A model generated the notes under the pieces. That model worked only from the letters and a program-made list of their open reading frames with translations, was not told where the DNA came from and searched no databases. A stretch of DNA of 64,000 nt from NCBI RefSeq assembly GCF_037031225.1, contig NZ_JAYEZN010000001.1:2480001-2544000 (forward strand), in the 5' to 3' direction. Positions 34,562 to 43,389 of the stretch are shown one piece after another (position 1 is the stretch's first letter; the number at the start of each line of letters is the position of its first letter). The DNA comes from Halorientalis sp. LT38. Its GTDB lineage: Archaea; Halobacteriota; Halobacteria; Halobacteriales; Haloarculaceae. Position numbers and translations under genes: made by a program.

Positions 34562-35530
34562 TCAGCCCCACCGATCCAGCCCGGACTGCCGACGCTGTCG
34601 GCCCTCGGGATCCGGCTCCCAGGGCTGTCCCGTAGCCCGCGCCCCCTCCCGATCGAACTCGGGCGGATCCGCAGGGTCGTGCCCCGCACAGTCGGGCCCG
34701 CACTCGCGCGCCGGATCGACGAGTCGGCCCTTCCATTCGCAGTAAGGGAGGCCGTCGCGTCCCGAACGCTCGACCGCCTCGATCGCCTCACAGCCCGGGA
34801 AGTCGTAGGTTCGCCAGCCCTTGCCGTAGGCGCGTTCGGCGATCCGACGGCGGTGGCGGTGCTTCTCGGCGGCGGAGACGACCGCGACGTCCGCCCTCGC
34901 GGGCCGGCGTTCGAGGACGTCGATTCCCGGTTCGTCGGGCGAGAGCGGTTCCGGCTCCCGGACGACCTCGCGCTCGGCGGTGTCGGGGTGGAAGCGCCAG
35001 ACGCCGATCTCCTCGGGGATGCGGTTGAGGTGGGCGCGGGTGACGTGTGACTCCGTCGCGAGGATCACCGCGTCGAGGAGGCCCAGGCTCACGTCCTTCC
35101 GGAGCTGGGTCTCCAGATCGCCGGGGCGGCCGAGATCGGGCTTGTTCTCGATGCCCACGAGCTCGCCGAACCAGCGCTCGGGGTACCGGGTGGTCTGGCG
35201 GACGTAGGTCCGACCGTTGCGCCGCTTTCGCTCGAAGAAGCCCAGTTCGACCGCGCGCTCGACCACCGACTCCGCGCGGTCGGGGTGGATCTCGAAGGCG
35301 TCCTTCCAGTAGCGGGTCCGGCCCGGGCCGACCGCGCTCTCGATGGCCGGTGCGGGAATCCGCTCGGGGGTGATCGCGGCTCGCTCGGCCAGATCCGGGC
35401 CGGGGTCGACGAGGACGACGTCCATGACCCGGTTGCCGTGGAGGCCGGTCCCGAGCTGGCGGGCGATGACGGCGTCGCGTTCGCTCTCCAGGTGCGCACA
35501 CAGCGCCACCTCGAACGCGAACTCGCGCAC
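34562..35530 (-). CDS. DUF5787 family protein, possible PD-(D/E)XK-like nuclease
   Basis: A 322-residue protein beginning (from GTG) VREFAFEVALCAHLESERDA, which I recognise as the haloarchaeal DUF5787 style. In the middle, ELVGIENKPDLGRPGDLETQ combined with LRKDVSLGLLDAVILATES looks like an ExK-containing restriction-type core, which is inference. A late Cys cluster (YCEWKGRLVDPARECGPDC) may bind zinc. The ATG nine codons upstream (35557) is possible, but the GTG start matches the family. Confidence 0.72.
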   Translation of the reverse strand: MREFAFEVALCAHLESERDAVIARQLGTGLHGNRVMDVVLVDPGPDLAERAAITPERIPAPAIESAVGPGRTRYWKDAFEIHPDRAESVVERAVELGFFERKRRNGRTYVRQTTRYPERWFGELVGIENKPDLGRPGDLETQLRKDVSLGLLDAVILATESHVTRAHLNRIPEEIGVWRFHPDTAEREVVREPEPLSPDEPGIDVLERRPARADVAVVSAAEKHRHRRRIAERAYGKGWRTYDFPGCEAIEAVERSGRDGLPYCEWKGRLVDPARECGPDCAGHDPADPPEFDREGARATGQPWEPDPEGRQRRQSGLDRWG

Positions 35531-35596
35531 GAGGGAAGGCAGGAGCGGGACGCGCAAAAGCGTCGCGCCTCCGGCCGGCGCAGTGCCGCGTCGGGC

Positions 35597-36415
35597 TCAG
35601 AGGTCCGCGGTCCGGAACCGGCGGTAGCCGACGGCCAGGGGCGCCAGGATCCACAGGCAGAGGACGAGGAGGGCGGCCCACCAGCCCACGTAGACGGGCG
35701 CGCCGTCGGCGACGTAGAGCCCGGCGAGGTCCACGTCGAACCCGGATCTGACCAGCCGGTCGTAGGACTCGCTGGGTTGCAGCAGCCGGAAGAAAAGCGC
35801 CCAGTCCGGCACGTCCCGGAGGACGCGCAGGTCGAAGCGGTGCAAGACGACGAGCACGAGCGAGTGCAGGCTGTCCCAGAAGGAGACCAGCAGGAGGTAG
35901 CCGCCCAGCCCGCCGACGGTGATCCAGCGGTCGACCGTCGTGGACAGGGAGAGCCCGACCGCGATACCGACGAACGCGGTGCCGTAGAGCGCGGTCGCGA
36001 GGAGGAACCACGGGAACCAGAGCGCCCCCGCCGTGTCGAAGCGGACGGCGCCGACGACGCCCGCGACGGCGAGCGCCGCCAGCGTCGGGACGACGGTGAC
36101 GACCGTTCGCCCGACGAACGTCCCCAGCGCCACGTCCTTTCGGGAGTGGGGCATCGAGAGCGTGAGGGACAGGGCGCCGGACTCGCGTTCGTCGACGACT
36201 GACTTGTAGGCGAGCAGGATGGCGACGGCCGGCAGGACCACGGCGACGACGCCGGCCAGTGCCTCGACGAAGGCGGGGAAGCTCGGATCGCCGATGTAAT
36301 CGTGTACCACGACGGTCCCGAGATAGAGGACCCCCGACAGCGCGGTCAGCAGCACGGTGATCTTCGACCGGCCCGCGTCCCGGACGTCCTTCGCCGCCAA
36401 AGTGCGCCAGCTCAC
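35597..36415 (-). CDS. ABC-2 type transporter permease
   Basis: A 272-residue polytopic permease with about six membrane helices. It begins MSWRTLAAKDVRDAGRSKIT and has the ABC-2 coupling segment KSVVDERESGALSLTLSMPH. It is the last gene of a three-gene exporter unit and overlaps the upstream permease gene by 4 bp. It resembles its neighbour in layout (same ERxSGAL...LSLPHSR pattern), so the pair arose by duplication and may form a heterodimer with the shared ATPase. Confidence 0.9.
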   Translation of the reverse strand: MSWRTLAAKDVRDAGRSKITVLLTALSGVLYLGTVVVHDYIGDPSFPAFVEALAGVVAVVLPAVAILLAYKSVVDERESGALSLTLSMPHSRKDVALGTFVGRTVVTVVPTLAALAVAGVVGAVRFDTAGALWFPWFLLATALYGTAFVGIAVGLSLSTTVDRWITVGGLGGYLLLVSFWDSLHSLVLVVLHRFDLRVLRDVPDWALFFRLLQPSESYDRLVRSGFDVDLAGLYVADGAPVYVGWWAALLVLCLWILAPLAVGYRRFRTADL

Positions 36416-37221
36416 GCCAGATCACTCTCCGCGAAGCGCCGGTAGGCGAGCCCGAGCGGGCCGACCAGCCAGAGGACGAACAGGACCAGCGCGACCCACT
36501 TCCCGAGGTACCACGGGCCGCCGAGGCTCGCGCTGGGGTCGACGAACCCGTCCGTCAGGCGGCCGAAGACGGCCCCCGGTTCGAGCCCGAAGACGAACTG
36601 CAGGGGGTCGGGCAGGTCGCCCTCTATCAACCCGAGGAAGCTCAACGCCAACTGGAGACCGTTCTCCATCGTCTCCCAGACCATCACGAACAGGAAGAAG
36701 AGGGTGAGCGCGAGCAGGAGCGCCCGGCGCTTCGTCGAGGCGGCGATGGAGGCGGCGACGCCCAGCCCCGTCCAGATCCCGGCGAACCAGACCGTCAGCC
36801 CCACGAGCGCGAGAAAGCGGAGCGGTTCCAGCGAGCCGAAGGGGTAGACGACGAGGAAGCCGGCAACCGCCATCGACGCGACGACGGTCGCCGCAACCGC
36901 CCCTGCCCGGCCGAGGAACTTCCCGAAAACCAGATCTCGGCGACTGTGGGGAAGCGACAGCGAGAGCCTGAGCGCGCCCGAGGCCCGCTCGCTCACGACC
37001 GCGTTGTACCCCAGCAGGACGCCGGCGATGGGGACCAGCGTCGTGAGACTCCCCTCGACGAAGCCGGCGAACCGGCCGGTGGTGTACGGTTCCTGTCCCG
37101 CCATCGGGTAGACGTACGCCGCGATCACGATCGCGAACGCGAGCAGGCCGAGCAGGAACTTCGTCGAGCGCTCGGCGACCGTGCGCCGCCAGTCCTGGCG
37201 CGCGATGACGTCCCAGGTCAT
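36412..37221 (-). CDS. ABC-2 type transporter permease
   Basis: A 269-residue permease with six membrane helices and NAVVSERASGALRLSLSLPH as the ATPase-coupling segment. It lies between the ATPase gene (4-bp overlap) and the second permease (4-bp overlap), so the three are translated as a unit. Its substrate is unknown; NosY-like permeases export copper-site or lipid-linked factors in some archaea. Confidence 0.9.
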   Translation of the reverse strand: MTWDVIARQDWRRTVAERSTKFLLGLLAFAIVIAAYVYPMAGQEPYTTGRFAGFVEGSLTTLVPIAGVLLGYNAVVSERASGALRLSLSLPHSRRDLVFGKFLGRAGAVAATVVASMAVAGFLVVYPFGSLEPLRFLALVGLTVWFAGIWTGLGVAASIAASTKRRALLLALTLFFLFVMVWETMENGLQLALSFLGLIEGDLPDPLQFVFGLEPGAVFGRLTDGFVDPSASLGGPWYLGKWVALVLFVLWLVGPLGLAYRRFAESDLA

Positions 37222-38132
37222 CGCCGGCCGGCCCCGGTGTACTCGATGAACATGTCCTCGAGGGACGCCTCCTCCGTCCGGAAGTTCAGCACGTCGACGC
37301 CCTCCCCGTGGAGTTCGACCAGGATGTCCATCTTCGCGTCGTTCCGGCAGGTGACCTCGATCGTCCCCTCGTCCTGTTCGACCGCCGTCTCGACGCCCTC
37401 GACGCCCCGGACGGCTTCGAGGGTCCCGTTCTCCAGGTGATCGACGTCGATCACGAGCTTCGTCCCGCCACCGAGGGACTCCCGGAGGCCCTCGATGGTG
37501 TCGACGGCGACGAGTTCGCCGTCCTGGAGGATTCCCACCCTATCGCAGACCGCCTCGACCTGTTCGAGGATGTGGCTGGAGAAGAAGACCGTCGCGCCCC
37601 GCTCGTTCTCCTCGCGGATGATCTGGCGCATGTCCGCTGCGCCGTTGGGGTCGAGGCCGGTGGTCGGTTCGTCAAGCAGGAGCAGGTCCGGCTCGCCCAC
37701 GAGGGCCATCCCGAGGACGAGGCGCTGGGCCATCCCCTTCGAGTAGTCGCTGGCCTGCCGGTCCGCGTCGTCGCGGATCCCCACCCGCTCCAGGATCTCG
37801 ATGGGGTCGTCGTCGGCGTCCTTGGACTCGATCGCGAACTCGACGTGCTGGCGACCCGTGAGCCGCTCGAACACCGAGTAGCCCTCCGGGAGGACGCCGA
37901 TGCGTTCGCGGGCCGCGACGCCCTCTGCGTGGCAGTCGTGGCCGAACAGCTCGACCGAGCCGTGCGTCGGCGTGACGAAGTCGAGTAGAAGGTTGATGAA
38001 CGTCGACTTGCCCGCCCCGTTCGGCCCGAGGAAGCCGAAGATCTCTCCCTCCGGCACGCTGAGGTCGACCCTGTCCAGTGCGATCAGGGTCCCGAACCGC
38101 TTCGATACCTCGTTCGCTTCGATTGCCGCCAT
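37218..38132 (-). CDS. ABC transporter ATP-binding protein
   Basis: A 304-residue nucleotide-binding subunit with Walker A GPNGAGKST, signature DYSKGMAQRLVLGMALVGEP (YSKGM in place of LSGGQ, as usual for ABC-2 exporters), Walker B LLLLDEPTTGLDP and a C-terminal regulatory extension. It is the first gene of the exporter operon 38132 to 35597. It powers the two ABC-2 permeases. Confidence 0.95.
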   Translation of the reverse strand: MAAIEANEVSKRFGTLIALDRVDLSVPEGEIFGFLGPNGAGKSTFINLLLDFVTPTHGSVELFGHDCHAEGVAARERIGVLPEGYSVFERLTGRQHVEFAIESKDADDDPIEILERVGIRDDADRQASDYSKGMAQRLVLGMALVGEPDLLLLDEPTTGLDPNGAADMRQIIREENERGATVFFSSHILEQVEAVCDRVGILQDGELVAVDTIEGLRESLGGGTKLVIDVDHLENGTLEAVRGVEGVETAVEQDEGTIEVTCRNDAKMDILVELHGEGVDVLNFRTEEASLEDMFIEYTGAGRR

Positions 38133-38240
38133 GTTCGTGTCAGCACGGCGGACAGGGATAAATGGGGACGGTGATTTTCCGGCTCGGAAACAGCGACTGG
38201 GGGGTTAGCGGGGTCGCCGACGGGCTTCAGTACTCGGCGG

Positions 38241-38295
38241 TCCCACTTTTCGCGAAGCGAAAATGGGAGCAGGAGAATCGACGCAGTCGATTCTC
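38241..38295 (-). terminator. tandem GNA-triloop hairpins after the 451-residue membrane protein gene
   Basis: The first is at 38241-38268: TCCCA-C-TTTTCGC pairs with GCGAAAA-TGGGA around GAA. The second is at 38273-38295: a perfect 10-bp GAGAATCGAC/GTCGATTCTC around GCA. Both lie just beyond the stop at 38301 on the minus strand and probably end or protect its transcript. Confidence 0.6.
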
Positions 38296-38300
38296 GGCGC

Positions 38301-39656
38301 TCACAACACGAACGTCGCCAGGACGGGCACCGAGTCCAGCACGACGATGCCGAAGAGGCTCTGTCGCTTGATCGGCCAGGTCGGGGCCCCCTGCAGCGAC
38401 TCCCAGGCCGGCGCGTCGACGTTCAGGTCCGCGAACGCTTCGGTCCGGCCGTCGGGGTCGTCGTGTCGGTCGCGCTCTCGTCGCTGGAGCAGCTCCACCT
38501 GCTTCCTGCGCCCCTCCTCCATCTTCCGGTGGAGTTTCCAGAAGGAGTGGTACAGCCAGAACAGCGTGAAACAGACGTAGGCGACCACTGGCCCGACGTA
38601 GGAGACGATCCAGGTGACCATCTCCAGGGGCGATGCCTGAGCGGAGAAGTAGTAGAGCCCCTCGACGACGAACCGGTAGGCGACGTAGCCGCCCGTGACG
38701 GCCAGCACGACGTTCAGCCGGGTCGCGAACCGGCCCAGATCACGGAACCCGCCGTGGTCGTCCGGGTGGAAGGGCTTGTAGACGAGGATATCCCGCCGCA
38801 GGAGCTCCATGAAGGTGTAGATCAGGACGAACGCGTCGTAGGCGACGGCGACGATCAGCACCGTCACTACCGAGTACGGGACGAAAGCGATCATGGTCCA
38901 GACGTTCCAGCCGAGGGTCAGATACGGGAGCGCGAGCGGGACGAACGACAGCGCTGCCGTGAAGGCGACCGACCGGGACACGGTGATCGGGCCGACGTCG
39001 ACGGTCGCTCCCATCCTGCTCAGCCGCTCCTCGCGGAACGTCGCGTAGGCCGCCCGGTCGACGATTTCGGAGTCGCCGAGTTCGGCGAGCAGGTTCTCCG
39101 TCCGCAGGACGAGGCCGTCGTAGACCAGGTGGCCGGCGACGAGGACGAAGAGGAAGTAGCCGGCCTGGACGGTGACCGCCGGCGCCGTGCCGGGGTTCGC
39201 CCAGGCCTCGTAGACGGTGTAGGCAGTCCCAGCCGCCAGCGGGACGAGCGTGGCGAAGAAGACGAGGCTCCGGTGGACGCCCGTGCTGTCGAGCGTCCCC
39301 GTCAGGAGCCGATACAACAGGTAGATCCAGAGCCCGCCGATCGCGACGGCCGGGAGCAGGAGGGCGACCGTTTCGAGCCCCGGTCGGGGCACGGCCAGCG
39401 AGAGTCGGCCAGCCGTCAGCTGGGCGGCGAGGGTGGTCGGGGTCCACACAACGAGCACCGCGAGCAGGAGGGTCGGCAGGTTCCGGAGCATGAGTCGCGG
39501 GACTCCGGTCGAAAAGGTGATCTCCGGGCGCTCGCCGTTGTTCGGTTCCGAGACGGAATCGAACGGGATCACCGCACAGGAGCGATAGAAGGGGCCGCGG
39601 TCGTCGGTCCACCGTTCCCAGTACGAGACGTGTGCGTCAGCCGACTCCTCGTCCAT
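38301..39656 (-). CDS. multi-pass membrane protein, unknown function
   Basis: A 451-residue protein. The soluble N-terminal ~50 residues (MDEESADAHVSYWERWTDDR) are followed by about eight membrane helices between 55 and 375, and a cytoplasmic tail with a basic coiled region (KLHRKMEEGRRKQVELLQRR). No transporter or enzyme family is recognised. Upstream lie 249 bp that carry the palindromic array at 39835-39895, a candidate control region. Confidence 0.75.
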   Translation of the reverse strand: MDEESADAHVSYWERWTDDRGPFYRSCAVIPFDSVSEPNNGERPEITFSTGVPRLMLRNLPTLLLAVLVVWTPTTLAAQLTAGRLSLAVPRPGLETVALLLPAVAIGGLWIYLLYRLLTGTLDSTGVHRSLVFFATLVPLAAGTAYTVYEAWANPGTAPAVTVQAGYFLFVLVAGHLVYDGLVLRTENLLAELGDSEIVDRAAYATFREERLSRMGATVDVGPITVSRSVAFTAALSFVPLALPYLTLGWNVWTMIAFVPYSVVTVLIVAVAYDAFVLIYTFMELLRRDILVYKPFHPDDHGGFRDLGRFATRLNVVLAVTGGYVAYRFVVEGLYYFSAQASPLEMVTWIVSYVGPVVAYVCFTLFWLYHSFWKLHRKMEEGRRKQVELLQRRERDRHDDPDGRTEAFADLNVDAPAWESLQGAPTWPIKRQSLFGIVVLDSVPVLATFVL

Positions 39657-39834
39657 GGTAGCACGAGTTCAATCGCGACACTAAGAGGTATCGACAGTTT
39701 TCCCGTCGTCGAGAACGAGGTACTGGACCGCTCTTTCTCGAGACGGACGTGTCTGACGCGGTCGTAGCTCCCTTTGCATGACAGCCAGGTCTCCCCATCG
39801 ATCGTGGTCGGTCTCGACGTCAGTGGCAAAGGAT

Positions 39835-39895
39835 GATACTCCAGAGTATGATACTCTAGAGTATCGTACTTTGAAGTACGATTATTTGGAGTATC
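39835..39895. repeat. four tandem 15-bp palindromic repeats
   Basis: GATACTCCAGAGTATG, GATACTCTAGAGTATC, CGTACTTTGAAGTACG and GATTATTTGGAGTATC follow each other with a 15-bp period and share one base at each joint. The second is a perfect 16-bp palindrome and the third is perfect except for its central TG. They lie between the RNA ligase stop and the promoter side of the membrane-protein gene. Confidence 0.93.
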
Positions 39896-39905
39896 TAAGA
39901 TCCGC

Positions 39906-40754
39906 TTACTCGCGATCGTACTCGTCGAGAAAGGCCCGCGTCCGTGCGGCGACTTCGGACCGGAACTCGCTCCTGTCGACGGACGCGTCGCCGTGATACA
40001 GTCGCTTGTGTTCCTCCCTGACGATGTCTTCGAGGACCCGCTCGTAGAGCGCCTGGAACGTGACGGTGCGGTCGCGGTCCTCGAGTCTGGCCGCCAGTTT
40101 CCGGAGGCGGCGGTCGGTCGCGAACGTCCGCGCCAGTTCCGGCGCCGACCCGTCGACCGGGACCGTATCGTCGACTTCGCGAAAGTCTGGGTGGACGATC
40201 TTCGCGCGCTGGCCTCGCTTGTTCCGGACGACCACGCCCTCCGCCGGGCCGTCGTAGAACGCCGATTGGGGGATGGTGTACGAGTCGGGATCGAAATCCC
40301 GCGCGTTTCGCTCTCGCTCGATCACTGGGACCGGGTCGAGTCCGAGCCGGTCGAAAATCCGCTCGGCGGCGTCCGGTTGCAGGAAGCGCTCCTCGGTCGC
40401 TGACCACACGTCGAACCCGAGAACCGACGGGGTCCGCTCCCAGTCGTAGTCGATCGCGTGCCGGTGCATCGCCTCGCCGAAGAACACGACCGTCTCGACG
40501 TCGTCGACCGCCTCGCGGAGTGCGTCGCGGTCCAGATTCCGCTGGACGTGTCGAACGGCGTGGTTATAGGGCTCGGGGACTTCATCCGGGTCGTCGTACA
40601 CGCGACTCCGATCGCCGAATCTGAGTCGCCCGGACTGGCGGAGTTGGAACCGGACGTTCGCCCCGTCGACCTTCTCGAGGAGCCAGAGGTGCCCGCTGTC
40701 GAAGAGCTCTGCAGGGGCGTTCGCGACCCGTGGAATCGACGGGAACTGCTTCAC
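39906..40754 (-). CDS. RNA ligase family protein
   Basis: A 282-residue ATP-dependent ligase/nucleotidyltransferase. The adenylated lysine is Lys28 in EKVDGANV (motif KxDG). The later VVFFGEAMHRH, GPAEGVVVRNK and AKIVHPDF correspond to motifs III, IV and V. The C-terminal helical part (about 200-282) could be the substrate-binding domain. It joins or repairs RNA ends in the cytoplasm. No kinase/phosphatase partner gene is adjacent. Confidence 0.85.
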   Translation of the reverse strand: MKQFPSIPRVANAPAELFDSGHLWLLEKVDGANVRFQLRQSGRLRFGDRSRVYDDPDEVPEPYNHAVRHVQRNLDRDALREAVDDVETVVFFGEAMHRHAIDYDWERTPSVLGFDVWSATEERFLQPDAAERIFDRLGLDPVPVIERERNARDFDPDSYTIPQSAFYDGPAEGVVVRNKRGQRAKIVHPDFREVDDTVPVDGSAPELARTFATDRRLRKLAARLEDRDRTVTFQALYERVLEDIVREEHKRLYHGDASVDRSEFRSEVAARTRAFLDEYDRE

Positions 40755-41106
40755 GTCTCCACTTCTCTCGCCCGGATGGTAATCGTTTCTCCCGATGGAT
40801 CGGAGCGCGGACTGCGTCGCACGGCACGCTCGACGTCGAACTCCCTTTCTTCCGATGGATATCGGAAGATTACAGTGTCAAAATCACGACACAACCTCTC
40901 GTGTTCGGTGTGCTACCGTTCCTCGACGCTCCTCGATACGACTTCTCACACCACATACTGGCCCCGAATTCTCCGTCTCTGACGCCTCTATACTGCATAT
41001 CGAGACATCAGCGGGACGGGCGCCCTATCGAGATGGTCTGGAATATATAGGATAAATAATATGATTCTTCCCATAGAGCTATCCCGGTTTGGCGGGATGA
41101 GAACGT
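40755..41106. other. 352-bp divergent intergenic region
   Basis: It holds an 8-bp inverted repeat CTTCCGAT/ATCGGAAG (40849-40868), TATA-rich sequence GAATATATAGGATAAATAAT (41041-41060) ahead of the histidine kinase gene, and a 6-bp leader hairpin ATCCCG/CGGGAT (41081-41098) ending eight bases before the kinase ATG. No gene is seen. Confidence 0.65.
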
Positions 41107-42549
41107 ATGGATATCGATTCCGAGGGCGACGGGACGACCCGTCACATCCGGATTCTACACGTCGACGACGACGCCGCGCTGGGAGACGTCGTGAAGCTCT
41201 TTCTCGAACGGGATTACGATCGCTTCGAGGTCGTCACGGAAACGAAGGCGCGTGACGGTCTCAGGCGGCTCGAGACCGACGACATCGATTGTATCGTCAG
41301 CGATTACGAGATGCCCCCGATGGACGGGCTCGAGTTTCTGGAGACGGTACGGGGGTCACACCCCGACATCCCGTTTTTGCTCTTCACGGGGAAGGGAAGC
41401 GAGGAGATCGCGAGCGAAGCGATCAGTCGGGGCGTGACCGATTACCTGCAGAAAGGAGTCGGGACGGACCAGTACGAGGTGCTGGGAAACCGGATCCGCA
41501 ACAGCGTGCAGAGCTACCGAACCGAACACGAACTCGAGCGAAGCCGCGCGTTTCTGGACTGCGTACTGGACCTGAGTCCATCTGCCGTCGTCGTCCTCGA
41601 TGGCGAGGGGAGCATCGTCCGGTCGAACAAACTCGCCGAGACCACGCTCGGACTCTCGAAGGCGGAGATCGCTGACCGGACGTTCGACGACACGGCGTGG
41701 ACGATCGTCGACGAGGACGGTGATCCAGTTTCGGACGATGCGGTCCCGTTCAAACGGGTCGCTGCCACCGGCAAACCCCTCTACGACGTCGAACACGGCA
41801 TCGAACGACCGGACGGCGAGATCGTCTGGCTCTCGATCAACGCCGCCCCGCTCCGGAGCGAGGACGGGCCGACGGAGCAAGTCGTCGCCGTCCTCTCGGA
41901 CGAGTCGAATCGAAAGCTCAAGGAACACCACGAAGCGGAGACGATCCGGCAACTGGAGGGGCTGGGACGGGTCCTCTCACACGACCTGGGGAACGCGCTA
42001 CAGATCGCACTGGGCCGCCTCGAGTTGGCGCGTGAGACGGGTTCCGATGACCATCTCACGGAAGTCCACGACTCGCTCGAACGGGCGATCGATATGCTGA
42101 CCGACCTCACGAACGCCATCGAGGCCAGGAGCGTCGTGGACGGGATCACCACGGTCGACGCCGGCGCGATCTTCGCTCGGGCGTGGGAGACCCAGGAGAC
42201 CACCGACGCGAGGAAAGACATCGCGGACGAGATCCGAATCGAGGCCGACGAGACGGCGCTGTTACGCATCTTCGAGAACCTGATCAGAAACGCCCTCGAA
42301 CACAGTCCGGAGTCACCGACGGTCCGCGTCGGCGTACTCGCCAACGGGTTCTACGTCGAGGACGACGGCCCGGGCATTCCGAACGCGGACCGAGACCAGG
42401 CGTTCGAGCCTGGATTCACCTCGAAGGCGGACGGGAACGGGATGGGACTGCCGAGCATCCAGCAGATCGCGCTCGCACACGGCTGGGAAACGAAGATCAC
42501 CGACGGCGAGACCGGCGGCGCCCGCTTCGAGTTCACCAACGTCGCCTGA
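41107..42549 (+). CDS. receiver-PAS histidine kinase
   Basis: A 480-residue signalling protein. The N-terminal receiver domain (about 14-130) has acidic pocket DDD and phosphoacceptor Asp66 (VSDYEMPPMDG). A PAS domain (about 146-262) follows. The dimerisation helix has His292 in SHDLGNALQ, then HATPase with N box ENLIRNALEHSP, G1 DDGPGIPNADR and G2 DGNGMGL. It is soluble, so it senses an internal cue through PAS or receives phosphate from another kinase through the receiver. Its output partner is not encoded nearby. Confidence 0.94.
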   Translation: MDIDSEGDGTTRHIRILHVDDDAALGDVVKLFLERDYDRFEVVTETKARDGLRRLETDDIDCIVSDYEMPPMDGLEFLETVRGSHPDIPFLLFTGKGSEEIASEAISRGVTDYLQKGVGTDQYEVLGNRIRNSVQSYRTEHELERSRAFLDCVLDLSPSAVVVLDGEGSIVRSNKLAETTLGLSKAEIADRTFDDTAWTIVDEDGDPVSDDAVPFKRVAATGKPLYDVEHGIERPDGEIVWLSINAAPLRSEDGPTEQVVAVLSDESNRKLKEHHEAETIRQLEGLGRVLSHDLGNALQIALGRLELARETGSDDHLTEVHDSLERAIDMLTDLTNAIEARSVVDGITTVDAGAIFARAWETQETTDARKDIADEIRIEADETALLRIFENLIRNALEHSPESPTVRVGVLANGFYVEDDGPGIPNADRDQAFEPGFTSKADGNGMGLPSIQQIALAHGWETKITDGETGGARFEFTNVA

Positions 42550-42664
42550 GTCAGAACTCCTCCTTGGACCGGTCACGACGCGTGCACCCGCGGACACCCT
42601 GTTCCCTCCACCTCTAAGGGGATCGGAGACACAGTACGATCTGGACCTTCCGTCCTGAACGAAT

Positions 42665-43363
42665 ATGGAAACCGAAATCACACACCGACCCTCCTACGCG
42701 CACCTCGTCGTCTCGCTCGAAGCGGGCGAAACCGTCCTCGCCGAACCGGGCGCGATGGTCAGTCACACGCCCTCGGTCAGTATCGAGACGTCGTCGACGC
42801 GAGACGGCCTGTTGAGTTCCGCCAAGTCCATGCTCGGCGGCGAGTCGCTGTTCGCGAACGAGTTCACCGCCGAAGGCGAACCGGGGACGATCACGCTGGC
42901 GCCGCCCAAGCCCGGCGACGTCCGCGAGTACGACCTCTCCGAGGAGACGCTCTACGCCGTCGACGGCGCGTTCCTGGCGGCCGAACCGCCGGTCGACATC
43001 GACTCGGAGTTCGGCGGCCTGAAGTCGCTGCTGGCCGGCGCGAGCATCACGCCGCTGGCCCTGTCGGGTTCGGGTCGCGTCTTCCTCGAGGCCTTCGGCG
43101 GCATCGAGACCGTCGACCTGGATCACGGCGAGTCCTACGTCGTCGACAACGAGAACGTCGTCGCCTGGGAGGGCACCGTCGACTTCGACGCCCGACGCGT
43201 GGGCGACCTCAAGTCGACGTTGCTCAGCGGCGAGGGCCTCGTCATGGAGTTCACCGGCCCCGGATCCGTCTGGTACCAGACCCGCGGACTGGACTCGTTC
43301 GTCGACGCCATCGCCGGCGCGCTCCCGACCGGCGACGACAACGACGCGACGATCGAGTTCTGA
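42665..43363 (+). CDS. AIM24/TIGR00266 family protein
   Basis: A 232-residue beta-helix-like protein. Segments PGAMVSHTPSVSIETSSTRD, SLFANEFTAEGEPGTITLAP and GSVWYQTRGLDSFVDAI are typical of TIGR00266. Homologues occur in all domains; the yeast relative AIM24 is mitochondrial, and the archaeal role is unknown. It is the last recognisable core-type gene before the non-coding repeat region. Confidence 0.9.
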   Translation: METEITHRPSYAHLVVSLEAGETVLAEPGAMVSHTPSVSIETSSTRDGLLSSAKSMLGGESLFANEFTAEGEPGTITLAPPKPGDVREYDLSEETLYAVDGAFLAAEPPVDIDSEFGGLKSLLAGASITPLALSGSGRVFLEAFGGIETVDLDHGESYVVDNENVVAWEGTVDFDARRVGDLKSTLLSGEGLVMEFTGPGSVWYQTRGLDSFVDAIAGALPTGDDNDATIEF

Positions 43364-43389
43364 GTTTTCGGGGGTTGCCGTCTCCCTTA

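Noticed and set aside
34788-36425. 545-residue minus-strand frame
   Set aside because: Shadow of the ABC permease and DUF5787 genes; composition is not haloarchaeal protein-like.
39778-39996. Small protein with DTxEY pentapeptide repeats encoded by the palindromic array
   Set aside because: The periodicity follows from the 15-bp DNA palindromes; the flanks are Ser/Arg-rich and there is no promoter or family.
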